DNA from: JAPULR01 sp963665075
Lineage (GTDB): Bacteria; Chloroflexota; Dehalococcoidia; Lucifugimonadales; GCA-2712585
Direction of reading: 5' to 3'
Assembly: GCA_963665075.1 (NCBI GenBank)
Contig: OY762063.1
Location: 1 to 64,000, forward strand
DNA: 64,000 nucleotides
Made by a program: the position numbers and the translations under genes. The number at the start of each line of letters is the position of its first letter. The first letter of the stretch is position 1. Below are positions 40,998-50,070 of the stretch, piece after piece. The notes beneath the pieces were generated by a model, which was not told the origin of the DNA, did not search any database, and saw only the letters and a list, made by a program, of their open reading frames with translations.

Positions 40998-41336
40998 CTT
41001 GCTCGACCCTTCGACAGGCCCTTCGACAGGCTCAGGGTGATCTCAGGGTGAGCGGGGGAATCACCCCCATCCTAACCTTCCCCCGTCGAGGGGGAAGGGA
41101 GAAGAGTGGAGGGGAATCACCCCCATCTCAATCTTCCTCCGTCGAGGGGGAAGGGAGAGGAGTGGAGGGGAATCACCCCCATCCTAACCTTCCCCCGTCG
41201 AGGGGGAAGGGAGAAGAGTGGAGGGGAATCACCCCCATCCTAACCTTCCCCCGTCGAGGGGGAAGGGAGGAGAGTGGAGGGGAGTCACCCCCATCCTAAC
41301 CTTCCCCCGTCGAGGGGGAAGGGAGAAGAGCGGGGG
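40998..41336. repeat. R2 copy followed by a 56-bp five-copy R3 array
   Basis: R2 at 40998-41055, then five tandem units of exactly 56 bp (TCACCCCC begins at 41061, 41117, 41173, 41229, 41285). Each contains CCTTCCCCCGTCGAGGGGGA, itself a near-palindrome. The second unit is the most diverged. The array runs up to the end of the YgjP gene. Confidence 0.92.
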
Positions 41337-42080
41337 TTAGAGGGGGAGAGATCGGCCGGCTTCTCTGAGTTGACGCCTGCGATCGATGGCGTCCGGCATG
41401 ACCTGTCTGACGAGGTCCCAGAAGTCGGAGGAGTGGTTTCGGACGGTGAGGTGGGCGAGTTCGTGGACGATGACGTAGTCCATCAGCGACGGGCGGACCA
41501 TCGCCAGTCGCCAGGTGAAGCGGAGGGTGCCGTCGGCGGCGCAGCTTCCCCACAGGCTGCGCTGGTCGCCGACGATGATTCGGGGCTTGTCGCCGCGGCC
41601 CAGGGCGGGCCACCACCGGTCGACGCCGGCGTGGGCGCGTTCGGCGGCGCGGGCCCAGTACCATCGCACGAAGGCACGGCGCACGTCCTCCCGGAGTTCG
41701 TCGGCGTTCAGCATAGAGGGGGCTTCGACGAGGAATCGCCAGTCTTCGAGGCGGACGTCGGCTTCTTCGTAGTCGCCCTCCTCGACTATCAGGGGCAGGC
41801 TGCGGCCCAGATAGGGCATGGTTTCGCCGTGGGCGAATCGGGCGGGGGCGGGTCGGCTCTCCTGCTTGGCAAGCTGCTTGAGAATCCAGGGCGCGCGCTC
41901 CAGAATGACGGCTTTGGCGCGCTTGTCGGTGGTGCGATAGGGGACGGCGATAACCACGCGACCTTCGGCGTCGACGGTTATCTGGATGGTCTTGCGGCGG
42001 CGTTTGCTGCGCCGGATGACGTAGGGGATGGCGCGGCCCTGGTAGCGTAGGGTGGCTTCGCTGATTTCGGGACGGGGCAT
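41337..42080 (-). CDS. YgjP-type metallopeptidase domain protein (M48/SprT-like)
   Basis: 247 residues. The zinc motif is HELAH (VIVHELAHLTVRNHSSDFWDLVRQVMPD), with the third ligand His in RNHS. Upstream RIIVGDQRSLWGSCAADGTLRFTWRLAM is the family's conserved WGSC segment. The N-terminus (YVIRRSKRRRKTIQITVDAEGRVVIAVP) matches the YgjP/DUF45 beta region. It is soluble, with no signal peptide. In other bacteria such proteins are often near restriction loci; here no such genes are adjacent. Confidence 0.88.
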   Translation of the reverse strand: MPRPEISEATLRYQGRAIPYVIRRSKRRRKTIQITVDAEGRVVIAVPYRTTDKRAKAVILERAPWILKQLAKQESRPAPARFAHGETMPYLGRSLPLIVEEGDYEEADVRLEDWRFLVEAPSMLNADELREDVRRAFVRWYWARAAERAHAGVDRWWPALGRGDKPRIIVGDQRSLWGSCAADGTLRFTWRLAMVRPSLMDYVIVHELAHLTVRNHSSDFWDLVRQVMPDAIDRRRQLREAGRSLPL

Positions 42081-42132
42081 GGAGGGATTGTATCACGAGT
42101 TGGGGACGTAAGGGGATTGGGGCGTTTTCATC

Positions 42133-42300
42133 CTCTCCCTCAAGGAGACCTTTGCATAACCCCATATTCACCCAAACATTGTGTCAAAGAAGCAACGAAT
42201 TTATACCTAAACAGCCCCACCCCTGGATTCCCGTTTTCACGGGAATGACGGAGGGGGTGGCGGGAATGACGGTTATGCAAAGGTCGCCTCAAGGGAGAGG
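42133..42300. mobile_element. MITE-like element, copy B
   Basis: About 168 bp, ends CTCTCCCTCAAGGAGACCTT and AGGTCGCCTCAAGGGAGAGG, inner TTTGCATAAC / GTTATGCAAA. Interior R1 has been partly duplicated (GGGAATGACGGAGGGGGTGG then GGGAATGACGG), which lengthens this copy. Confidence 0.8.
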
Positions 42301-42337
42301 AGAAGAAGTGGGATAGCCCTCAAGGGAGATGGGGATT

Positions 42338-42395
42338 GTGCAAAGGTCTACGTCAAGGGAAAGGAGAGGTGGATTCCGGCTTTTGCCGGAATAAC
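42338..42395. repeat. Solitary MITE end and R1 copy
   Basis: GTGCAAAGGTCTACGTCAAG is a lone right end of the element, followed by R1 (GGATTCCGGCTTTTGCCGGA) at 42371-42392. Confidence 0.6.
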
Positions 42396-42414
42396 GGGCG
42401 TTGGGTTGGAGGGG

Positions 42415-44307
42415 TTAGTCGGCGGGAGCGGGGGCGGGGGTCTTTTGGGGGAAGTAGACGCTGAGGATCTGGCGGGCGATGCCCTCTGCGTCCAGTTGGA
42501 GCCGATGTCGCTGGTCCGCCGCCGTTCCGTGCTCGACGAAGGCGTCGGGCATTCCGATGCGGTGGACGGACACGTCCTTCATGTTGGCGGCGGCGATGGC
42601 CTCGAGGACGGCGGAGCCGAATCCGCCCGCCAGCACGTTTTCTTCGACGGTGATGATCCGGCCCGTGCGCTGGGCGGCGTCTAATACCAGGTCCACGTCC
42701 AGGGGTTTCACGTAGCGCGGATTTACCACGCCGCAGGAGATGCCGTGTTCGGCGAGGATGTCCGCCGCTTCGACGGCGGCGCCGGCGGCTTTGCCGAGGC
42801 TGAAAATGACCACGTCGCCGCCCTCGCGCATGACGGTGCCGCGGCCCAGGGGAAGGGTGCGGAGATTTTCGTCCATAGGCGCGCCGGCGGCCTCGCCGCG
42901 GGGGATGCGGATGGCGAAGGGGCCTTCGTGCTTGTAGGCGGTGTAGATGAGATGCTGGAGTTCGTTTTCGTCGGTGGGCGCGGCGACTATCGCGTTTGGC
43001 AGGCAGCGGAGATAGGAGACGTCGAAGGCGCCGTGGTGAGTCTTTCCGTCTTCGCCGACGATGCCGGCCCGGTCGGCGATGAGGGTGACGGGGAGGTTCT
43101 GTAGACAAACGTCGTGAACCACCTGGTCGAAGGCGCGCTGGAGGAAGGTGGAGTAGATGGAAACGAAGGGGGTGGCGCCGGTGGCGGCCATGCCGGCGGC
43201 CATACTGACGGCGTGCTGCTCGGCGATTCCCACGTCGTAGACCCGGTCGGGGAACTCCTGTCGGACTTCCTCCAGACCGGTGCCTTCCAGCATGGCGGCG
43301 GAGATTCCGACCACCGTCTCGTCTTTTTCCATAAGCCGCTTGAGGGTGTTGGCGACGACTTTGGAATAGGTGGGCGCGCCCGTGCTGTCGCCGAGGGGCG
43401 AGCTGGGCTGGTGGAAGCGCACGGGGTCGTCTTCGGCGGGTTCGTAGCCGTGGCCCTTGTGGGTGACGACGTGGATGAGGGGCACCTGGCCGGTGGGGGT
43501 TCGGGCCTGGGTCAGAGTTTCTTCCAGCTGCCTGAGGTCGTGGCCGTCCACGGGGCCGAGGTACTCGAAGCCCATCTCAGTCCAGAAGGTGGTGGGAATG
43601 ATGAAGCCGTCGACGCCGTCTCTGAACCGCTTGACGAGGCGGTAGGTGGCGTCGCCCATGGGAACGCGCTTGGAGAGGGCCTTCATCCGGCCAATCATGG
43701 CCTGGTATTCGGGGTGGGTGATGACGCGCTTGCGCCAGTTTGTGAGGAAGCCGATGTTTTCGGAGATGGACATGCCGTTGTCGTTGAGAATGACGATGAA
43801 CCGCTCCGGGTTGAAGTGGACGATGTTGTTGAGGGCCTCGAAGCTGGAGCCGGAGGTTAGGGCGCCGTCGCCGACGACGCCTATCGTCCAGGAGTCCTCC
43901 TGCATCTGCGCCGATGCTTGGGCGATGCCGAGGGCGATGGAGAGGCCGGTTCCGGCGTGGCCGGCGGCGAGGGTGTCGTGGGGGCTTTCCATAGGTTCGC
44001 CAAAGCCGGATAGGCCGCCGGCGAGGCGGATGTCCTGGAATTCGTCGCGGCGTCCGGTGACGAGCTTGTGGGTGTAGGTCTGGTTGGTGGTGTCCCAGAC
44101 GATGCGGTCCGTGGGGCTGTCGAAGACGCGATGAATGGCGAGGGTAAGCTCGACGACGCCGAGGTTGGAGGCGAGATGGCCGCCGCGCTCGGTGATGACG
44201 GAAATGATGGTGTCCCTGGCCTCCTGAGCCACCTGCTCCACCTGGCGGCGGTCGAGGGGCTTCAGGTCCTGGGGAGCTTCGATGGTGTCCAGAAGACGAC
44301 CGGGCAC
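42415..44307 (-). CDS. dxs: 1-deoxy-D-xylulose-5-phosphate synthase
   Basis: 630 residues, full length. It condenses pyruvate and glyceraldehyde-3-phosphate with thiamine diphosphate, the first step of the MEP isoprenoid pathway. Signature segments: GGHLASNLGVVELTLAIHRVFD, AAGHAGTGLSIALG, the ThDP motif VGDGALTSGSSFEALNN, FWTEMGFEYLGPVDGHDL, VYDVGIAEQHAVSMAAGMA (catalytic Glu), and DRAGIVGEDGKTHHGAFDVSYL. GTG start with AAGGAGG upstream. It is a single gene, with an inverted repeat in its promoter region. Confidence 0.95.
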   Translation of the reverse strand: MPGRLLDTIEAPQDLKPLDRRQVEQVAQEARDTIISVITERGGHLASNLGVVELTLAIHRVFDSPTDRIVWDTTNQTYTHKLVTGRRDEFQDIRLAGGLSGFGEPMESPHDTLAAGHAGTGLSIALGIAQASAQMQEDSWTIGVVGDGALTSGSSFEALNNIVHFNPERFIVILNDNGMSISENIGFLTNWRKRVITHPEYQAMIGRMKALSKRVPMGDATYRLVKRFRDGVDGFIIPTTFWTEMGFEYLGPVDGHDLRQLEETLTQARTPTGQVPLIHVVTHKGHGYEPAEDDPVRFHQPSSPLGDSTGAPTYSKVVANTLKRLMEKDETVVGISAAMLEGTGLEEVRQEFPDRVYDVGIAEQHAVSMAAGMAATGATPFVSIYSTFLQRAFDQVVHDVCLQNLPVTLIADRAGIVGEDGKTHHGAFDVSYLRCLPNAIVAAPTDENELQHLIYTAYKHEGPFAIRIPRGEAAGAPMDENLRTLPLGRGTVMREGGDVVIFSLGKAAGAAVEAADILAEHGISCGVVNPRYVKPLDVDLVLDAAQRTGRIITVEENVLAGGFGSAVLEAIAAANMKDVSVHRIGMPDAFVEHGTAADQRHRLQLDAEGIARQILSVYFPQKTPAPAPAD

Positions 44308-44352
44308 GGCATTCCTCCTTGGCAGCCTCGGTTAAATAATAGCAGACAACTA

Positions 44353-44388
44353 ATTATGCCAGCTAACACCTAGAATAACTAGGTACAA
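44353..44388 (-). promoter_or_regulatory. dxs upstream region with inverted repeat
   Basis: CATAAT (minus strand, 44353-44358) is a candidate -10 about 45 bp before the GTG. ACCTAG-AATAA-CTAGGT (44368-44384) is a perfect 6-bp inverted repeat covering the -35 position (TAGTTA). It may be an operator. Confidence 0.35.
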
Positions 44389-44436
44389 TTTAGGGGACGT
44401 TGGGGAGGGTGTCAAGGGAGGAGGGGGATTGTGGGG

Positions 44437-45138
44437 TTAGCCGAGGATGGTGGCGGCAGTTACGAAGGAGCCTACAATGACGAAGAGGCTGAGTCCCTGA
44501 ATCCAGAGGGCGCGGTAGAAGTTGCCTTTGAGTTGGTTGATGTCGGATTTGTTTTCGGCCCTGGATTGAGCGAGTTCGGATCTGACTTCGATCTTGAATT
44601 TAGTGAAGTTGGATTCGCTTTCGGCCCTGGATTGAGCGAGCTCGGATTTGACTTCGGTCTTGAATTTTGTGAAGTCGGATTTGACTTCGGTCTTGAATTG
44701 GACGAGGTCGGATTTGATTTCAGTCTTGAATTGAGCGAGGTTGGATTCGCTTTCAGCCCTGAATTGAGCGAAGTTGGATTCGCTTTCAGCCCTGAATTGA
44801 GCGAAGTTGGATTCGCTTTCAGTCTTGAATTGGTCGAACTCGGATTTGAGTTCGGAGATGTCGGCTTTGTTTTCGGCCTTGAATTGGGCGAAGTTGGATT
44901 CGCTTTCAGCCTTGAATTGAGCGAACTCGGATTTGAGTTCGGCAATGTCCGCTCTGTATTCGGCCATGAATTGAGTGAGGAAGGATTTGATGCCGGATTC
45001 AAGTCGGGCAGCATCGTCTTTGGTCATCAGGTCGTCGGTGACGCTGCTGATGACTTCTACGACAGCCTCGGCCTGGGTTTCTTCCATGCCTGCGTCTCTG
45101 AGTTTGCGGGTTGCTTCCAGGGTGTCGACGGCGGCCAT
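44437..45138 (-). CDS. Hendecad-repeat coiled-coil protein with C-terminal membrane anchor
   Basis: 233 residues from ATG 45138. MAAVDTLEATRKLRDAGMEETQAEAVVEVISSVTDDLMTKDDAARLE matches the DUF1640/MCU-regulator-like coiled-coil family. Residues about 55-195 consist of roughly a dozen 11-residue repeats (A/S-E-S-N-F-A-Q-F-K/R-A-E), encoded by 33-bp DNA repeats, some nearly identical. An 11-residue period gives a nearly straight, right-handed coiled coil. FYRALWIQGLSLFVIVGSFVTAATIL anchors it. It is related in layout to 59108 and 59516. Confidence 0.8.
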   Translation of the reverse strand: MAAVDTLEATRKLRDAGMEETQAEAVVEVISSVTDDLMTKDDAARLESGIKSFLTQFMAEYRADIAELKSEFAQFKAESESNFAQFKAENKADISELKSEFDQFKTESESNFAQFRAESESNFAQFRAESESNLAQFKTEIKSDLVQFKTEVKSDFTKFKTEVKSELAQSRAESESNFTKFKIEVRSELAQSRAENKSDINQLKGNFYRALWIQGLSLFVIVGSFVTAATILG

Positions 45139-45170
45139 TAAGAAGGCTCCTATCAGGATAGGTTGTTGGG

Positions 45171-45200
45171 ATTGTACAACCTTGGCGCGGCCGGTTGCAA
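45171..45200 (-). promoter_or_regulatory. Promoter of the hendecad coiled-coil gene
   Basis: Minus strand TTGCAA (45195-45200), 18-bp spacer, TACAAT (45171-45176), about 32 bp before the ATG. Confidence 0.5.
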
Positions 45201-45218
45201 CCGGGATGGGGGGTGGAG

Positions 45219-48200
45219 TCAGGCGACGTGGGGGACGTTCAGCTCCTTCAGGAGGGTTTGGAAGCGGGAGAGGTCTTCGGCTTCCACTTGAGATAAGGCT
45301 GCAAGCTGCTCGTCCACCTGGGACTTGAGGTGATTGAAGACGTCGTAGGCTTGGCGGGTGGGGGCGTAGTCGGCGTTGGAGACGACGCTGGAGAGGGCGG
45401 CGAGCTTGGCGTCGAGGCCCTTGGGGGGGAGTCGCATGGGGTTTGGGCCGATGACGCGGGTGAGGTGGGGTTCGATGGCGGAGAGCTTTTCGTCGATTGC
45501 GTCGGCTGCTTCCGCTACCCGGCTTCCGCCGTCGCTGCCCTTCGCGCGGTTGGCCCAATCCGTTATCCGGCGACGCAGGCCCTTCAGCCGGTCGATGGCG
45601 GCGTTGGCGTTTGTGAGAGTTTCCAGGACTTGCTGATGGAGTTGGAACTGGGCTTGCAGATCATCGGAAGTTGCTTCTATGCGAGGGTCTATGAGGATTT
45701 CGAAGGTACTGGTCTGCTCCACGTTTCCCACAGACAGCTTGACCTGGTAGACGCCCGGCGGCGCCAGGGGAGGGCGCGAGGTGGGGTTTTCCTGTGGCGT
45801 GAGGCCGGAACCCTTTGCAGCGGGCGGGGCGTTGGGGTAGTGCATGTCCCAGACGAAGCGGTTCATGCCTGATGACGCCGGCACGTCCGCGCCGGAGAAG
45901 CGCCGTATTTCGTTGCCATCTCCGTCGAGGATAGTGACGCTCACGTCTTCCGCGTCCGAACGAAGGTGGTAAGTTATCGGAACGCCGAAGGGGGGATTTT
46001 CGCCGCTGTCCAGATACGTGCGGGCGAGGTTGCCGGAGGCGTCCGGCTGGGCGTCGTAAGTGACGACGGTGCCGGAAGTCCAATCGTAGTTCTTGCCGGG
46101 TTGTGTGGGAGAACTCCAGCGGAGGGGGCGGTTGACGCGGTACGCGTCAGGGGGATTGAAGAGGTGGGCGGGGGCGCTCAGAGCTTCGTCCGTCATCTGG
46201 CGTAGGGAGGAAAGATCGTCGAGAATCCAGAAGCCGCGTCCGTGGGTGGCGAGGACAAGATCGCCGTCCTTCACCAGCATGTCGTGGACGGCCACGGCGG
46301 GAAGGTTCATCTGCATGGACTCCCAGGACTCTCCGCCGTTGACGGAGACGTAGACGCCCGTTTCCGTCCCCGCGTAGAGCAGGCCCGGACGGTCGGGGTC
46401 TTCCCGGATGACGCGGGCGAAGTCGCCCTCGCGGATGCCGCGGGTAATCATCTCCCAGGTGGCGCCGTGGTCGGTGGTCTTCAGCAGGAAGGGACGGTGG
46501 TCGTCCAGCTTGAATCGGTGGGCGGCGGCGTAGACCGTCGCCGGGTCGTGAGGAGAGGGTTCGATGATGCTGAAGCAGGTCCAGCGGGGCAGGTTTCCGG
46601 GGCTGACGTCCTCCCACGTTTCGCCGTCGTCCTTGGACAGATAGACGTGAGCGTCGTCGGTGCCCGCCCAGAGGACGCCCGCTTCGTGGGGGGACTCGGC
46701 GAGGGCGTAGATGACGTTGGAGAACTGGGATGAGAGGCCGTGGGAGGTGATGGGCCCGCCGGTGATGACCTGCATCTTGGACTCGTCCTGGGTGGTCAGG
46801 TCGGGGCTGATTATCTCCCAGCTTTCGCCCTGATTCGTGGACTTGAAGATGCGGTTGGCGGCGGCGTAGAGGGTGTTGCCGTCGTGAGACGAAAGGACGA
46901 TGGGGTAGGTGAAGGGGAAGCGGTACTTGAAGTCCTTGGTGGCGGAGCCGTACTGGTCTTCGGGCCAGACGGTGATGATGCGCGACTGCCCCGTCGAGTG
47001 GTCGTAGCGGAGCATGTTGCCGCCGCCGCCGGGGGAGCTGCCGATGGCCCCGGCGATGACGATGTCGGAGTTGTCCGGCAGCACAACGATATGACCGCTT
47101 TCCGAACTTCCGACGGGATAGCAGTCCTTCCAGGGGATCGCGGCCTCGAAGGTGCGGCTGGGGACGCAAACGGCGGTGTTGTCCATAGGCGTGCCGTAGA
47201 CGCGGTAGGGGAATTGGTTGTCGACGGCGAGGTGGAAGAAGCTGTGGGTGGGCTGGTTGTAAATTGACGACCAGGTGGCGCCTTCGTTGAACGTGATAGT
47301 CGCGCCGCCGTCGTTGCCCTCAATCATGCGCTTGGGGTTGCGGGGGTCAATCCAGAGGTCATGGTTGTCGCCGTGGGGCGTGGCGAAGGTGTTGAAGGTC
47401 TTGCCGCCGTCGGTGGATTTCCAGGCGGAGTAGGAGAGGACGTACAGGGTTTCCTCATCCTGGGGGTGGGCGAAGACGTGGTGGTAGGAGGAGGCGCTGC
47501 GTCGGAGGTCGCGCCGGTCAGAAACGAGTTCCCAGCTTTCGCCGCCGTTGTCCGAGCGGAAGAGGCCGCCGGCTTCCGCTTCCACCAGCGCCCAGACTCG
47601 TTGAGGACGGGCGGGGGAGACGGCGACGCCGATGCGCCCCTTGACGCCGGTGGGAAAGCCGTGGTTTTCGGAGAGCTTCGTCCAGGAATCGCCGCCGTCG
47701 ATAGTCTTATAGAGGCCGCTGTCGGGGCCGCCGCTGGTCTCCTCCCAGGGCTGACGCAGGAAGTGGAAAATTGAGGCGTAGATGACGCGGGGGTTTGTTG
47801 CGTCCATCGACAGATCGATGGCCCCGGCCTTTTCGCTGACGTGGAGTACGAGTTCCCAGGTATCCCCGCCGTTCCGGGAGCGGTAGACGCCGCGCTCCGG
47901 GTTGTGGCCGAAGAGGTGTCCCTGAGCGGCGACGTAGACGGTGTCGGGGTCTTGGGGATGGATGCGGATTCTGGAGACGTGGCGGGTGGCTTCCAGTCCG
48001 AGATGTCGCCACGTCTGCCCGCCGTCGGTGGTCCTGTAGACGCCGTCACCGTGGGAAACGTCGGGGCGGGGCAGCGGCTCGCCGGTTCCGACGTAGATGA
48101 CGTTGGGGTCGGAATCGGAGACGGCGATGGCGCCGATGGGGCCGGTGTTCAGGAAGCCGTCGGACATGCACTGCCAGTAGACGCCGCCGTCGTGAGTCTT

Positions 48201-48374
48201 CCAGACGCCGCTGCCGGAGCCGCCGAAGTAGAAGGTCATGGGGTCGTGGGGATGGCCGGCGACGGCGATGGAGCGTCCGCCGCGGTGGGGGCCGATGCCG
48301 CGCCACCGGAAGGCTTGGAGCAGGCCGGGATTCCAGGATGAGTGGGCTTTGATGTTCGACGGCTGGTTGGTCAC
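45219..48374 (-). CDS. Asp-box (sortilin/VPS10-like) beta-propeller protein, intact
   Basis: 1051 residues from the GTG at 48374, chosen for the AAGGAGG seven bases before it; in-frame codons upstream are less likely. FRWRGIGPHRGGRSIAVAGHPHDPMTFYFGGSGSGVWKTHDGG opens a long series of Asp-box blades (S-x-D-x-G-x-T/S-W: KTTDHGATWEMI, STDGGKTF, RTTDGGQTWRHL). These form one or two propellers to about residue 690. A bridging region ILDDLSSLRQM follows, then an immunoglobulin-like domain with GVYQVKLSVGNVEQTSTFEILIDPR and a helical tail. No signal peptide is seen, unlike secreted relatives. It is often annotated glycosyl hydrolase; function unproven. Its paralogue at 23777-26913 is frameshifted. 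Confidence 0.87.
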   Translation of the reverse strand: MTNQPSNIKAHSSWNPGLLQAFRWRGIGPHRGGRSIAVAGHPHDPMTFYFGGSGSGVWKTHDGGVYWQCMSDGFLNTGPIGAIAVSDSDPNVIYVGTGEPLPRPDVSHGDGVYRTTDGGQTWRHLGLEATRHVSRIRIHPQDPDTVYVAAQGHLFGHNPERGVYRSRNGGDTWELVLHVSEKAGAIDLSMDATNPRVIYASIFHFLRQPWEETSGGPDSGLYKTIDGGDSWTKLSENHGFPTGVKGRIGVAVSPARPQRVWALVEAEAGGLFRSDNGGESWELVSDRRDLRRSASSYHHVFAHPQDEETLYVLSYSAWKSTDGGKTFNTFATPHGDNHDLWIDPRNPKRMIEGNDGGATITFNEGATWSSIYNQPTHSFFHLAVDNQFPYRVYGTPMDNTAVCVPSRTFEAAIPWKDCYPVGSSESGHIVVLPDNSDIVIAGAIGSSPGGGGNMLRYDHSTGQSRIITVWPEDQYGSATKDFKYRFPFTYPIVLSSHDGNTLYAAANRIFKSTNQGESWEIISPDLTTQDESKMQVITGGPITSHGLSSQFSNVIYALAESPHEAGVLWAGTDDAHVYLSKDDGETWEDVSPGNLPRWTCFSIIEPSPHDPATVYAAAHRFKLDDHRPFLLKTTDHGATWEMITRGIREGDFARVIREDPDRPGLLYAGTETGVYVSVNGGESWESMQMNLPAVAVHDMLVKDGDLVLATHGRGFWILDDLSSLRQMTDEALSAPAHLFNPPDAYRVNRPLRWSSPTQPGKNYDWTSGTVVTYDAQPDASGNLARTYLDSGENPPFGVPITYHLRSDAEDVSVTILDGDGNEIRRFSGADVPASSGMNRFVWDMHYPNAPPAAKGSGLTPQENPTSRPPLAPPGVYQVKLSVGNVEQTSTFEILIDPRIEATSDDLQAQFQLHQQVLETLTNANAAIDRLKGLRRRITDWANRAKGSDGGSRVAEAADAIDEKLSAIEPHLTRVIGPNPMRLPPKGLDAKLAALSSVVSNADYAPTRQAYDVFNHLKSQVDEQLAALSQVEAEDLSRFQTLLKELNVPHVA

Positions 48375-48416
48375 GGTGGCGCCTCCTTGGGGGTTGGGCT
48401 TGGTATCGTTGGTATG

Positions 48417-48445
48417 AATATAGCGTTTGTGGGGTGAGGCGTCCA
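48417..48445 (-). promoter_or_regulatory. Promoter of the intact propeller gene
   Basis: Minus strand TGGACG (48440-48445), 17-bp spacer, TATATT (48417-48422). The promoter differs from that of its paralogue (promoter A1). Confidence 0.4.
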
Positions 48446-48483
48446 TAGGCGGAGTTGGGGTTGATGGTCGAAGGGAAGGAGGG

Positions 48484-48857
48484 GACTGGATTCCGGCTTT
48501 CGCCGGAATGACGGGGGGATGCTCGACCCTTCGACGGGCTCAGGGTGAGCGGGAATAAAGGAGGCGTGAAGGGAGGGGATGGATTCCCGCCTACGCGGGA
48601 ATGACGGGGAGAGTTGAGGGAGGGGATGGATTCTGGCTTTCGCCGGAATGACGGGGAGAGTTGAGGGAGGGGATGGATTCTGGCTTTCGCCGGAATGACG
48701 GGGGACTGTGGAGGGGATGACGTTGGGTTAGGAGTGGGAAGAGGCCCTCACCCCAGCCCTCTCCCACGGGGGGAGGGGGTACCGCTCGACCCTTCGACAG
48801 GCTCAGGGTGAGCGGGAATAAAGGAGGAGATGGATTCCCGTCTACGCGGGAATGACG
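48484..48857. repeat. Cluster of R1, R2 and R4 repeats
   Basis: Gene-free 370 bp made almost wholly of repeats: R1 at about 48489, 48581, 48628, 48675 and 48832; R2 at 48529-48552 and 48783-48812; R4 at 48745-48780. Two R1 copies lie in a 47-bp direct duplication (GGAGAGTTGAGGGAGGGGAT repeated at about 48608 and 48655). Confidence 0.88.
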
Positions 48858-48878
48858 AAAGGGTGTAGAGGACAGGGG

Positions 48879-49889
48879 TTAGTTCGGCCAGCCTTCGGCG
48901 CGTTCGTCTTCGTTGAGGGCGTCCTGGATGGCGTAGGCGGCCTCCTCCGTCACCCATTGGCGCCACACTTCAGGGTTGTTCTTCATCCACCAGACGGCGG
49001 CGTCGGCGTAGGAGCCGTCGTTGTCGGAGCGCCATTTCGATATAGACGCGTAGTGCTCAAAGTCCAGGTTCCACTTTTGCAGCATTTCAGCCACTTCCGG
49101 AGCGCGCATCAGAAGTTGGGGACGCACCGCAATCAGCAGCGTCGTTTCGTCGTAGGCGCAGGCCTTGTCGGTGGCCCAGCACCCGTCGCTGTAGGAAGGT
49201 TCTTCCAATCGAACCAAGTCCAGCTTTATCCAGGGAAGCATGCTGCTGTCCAGGTATCCGAGCCAGGGTTGCCCTTGTTCATAGGCGTCGAATAGGCCGT
49301 CGTGGAGAACCGATTCCGATTCGGGCACGACGATGCGAACGTGGTCGTAGAGGCCGTAGCTGTTGACCTGGATTTCGTTGACCTCTTCGCAGGCCCATCC
49401 GTCGGGGCAGGTGACGAGCACGGCCTTGCCGCCGCTGTCGGCGGTGGCGAACAGCATCCGATATTGTTCCTCTTTCAGGTCTTCGACGCTGACCAGGCCC
49501 GGGTTGGCATACTGCACGTAGGCGGGGATGGTGAAGGCGGATTGGGAGAGTTTGCTCATGCTTTCGCCCAGGGAGACGGCCTCGCCGGCCGCGGTGGCGT
49601 CGTCCCAAGCTTCCTGCGCGTTGGGCAGCCAAAGCTCCATCATCACGTCGCTGTCGCCGCGCCTGAGGGCCGGAATCGCCGCCGCGGTGGGGGCGGGGAA
49701 GGTGTCGGTGGGATAGCCGTAGCCCTTTTCGATGATGAACTGGGCGATGTGGTTCTGCGACGACGCGCTGTCCCAGCCCAGGTTATTGAAGATTATGGTG
49801 TCTTTTTCATCCTCATTGGAATCGGCAGAGCAGGCGAGGAAGGCGGCGACAGCCGCTATGAGAAGCGCCAGCTTGAGGATTTTCCGCAT
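48879..49889 (-). CDS. ABC transporter substrate-binding lipoprotein (glycine betaine/ProX-OpuAC type)
   Basis: 336 residues. Lipobox FLAC (Cys20). The OpuAC fold is seen in IIFNNLGWDSASSQNHIAQFIIEKGYGY, GDSDVMMELWLPNAQEAWDDA and QGQPWLGYLDSSMLPWIKLDLVRLEEPSYSDGC. VAEMLQKWNLDFEHYASIS and NNPEVWRQWV follow at the end. Aromatic residues (Trp39, Trp86, Trp-rich C-terminal half) could cage a quaternary amine. No ATPase or permease genes are adjacent, so partners must be elsewhere. Extra Cys pairs (CPDGWACEE, CWATDKACA) suggest disulfides. Substrate probably a betaine-like compound, not proven. Confidence 0.83.
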   Translation of the reverse strand: MRKILKLALLIAAVAAFLACSADSNEDEKDTIIFNNLGWDSASSQNHIAQFIIEKGYGYPTDTFPAPTAAAIPALRRGDSDVMMELWLPNAQEAWDDATAAGEAVSLGESMSKLSQSAFTIPAYVQYANPGLVSVEDLKEEQYRMLFATADSGGKAVLVTCPDGWACEEVNEIQVNSYGLYDHVRIVVPESESVLHDGLFDAYEQGQPWLGYLDSSMLPWIKLDLVRLEEPSYSDGCWATDKACAYDETTLLIAVRPQLLMRAPEVAEMLQKWNLDFEHYASISKWRSDNDGSYADAAVWWMKNNPEVWRQWVTEEAAYAIQDALNEDERAEGWPN

Positions 49890-50037
49890 GGATTCACTCC
49901 CGCTATATGCTTGTATCTTGAGACGTGGGATGACGGGGTCGGCGAGCGCGGAGGGGGCCGCGACCGGCCTGGTCGGGGGAGATTATATGCGTGGAGGCGG
50001 GAGTAGGCAAGGGTTGGGGAGAGGGGGAGGCACCCTC

Positions 50038-50066
50038 ACCCCTTCGACAGGCTCAGGACGGGCTTA
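50038..50066. repeat. Partial R2
   Basis: CCCCTTCGACAGGCTCAGGA copy directly before MITE copy C. Confidence 0.65.
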
Positions 50067-50070
50067 ATCC

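Noticed and set aside
41057..41336. 56-bp array considered as a CRISPR
   Set aside because: The variable part between repeats is the same in each unit, so there are no unique spacers.
42133..42395. Complete insertion sequence
   Set aside because: Only ends and a non-coding interior are present; no transposase frame anywhere in the window.
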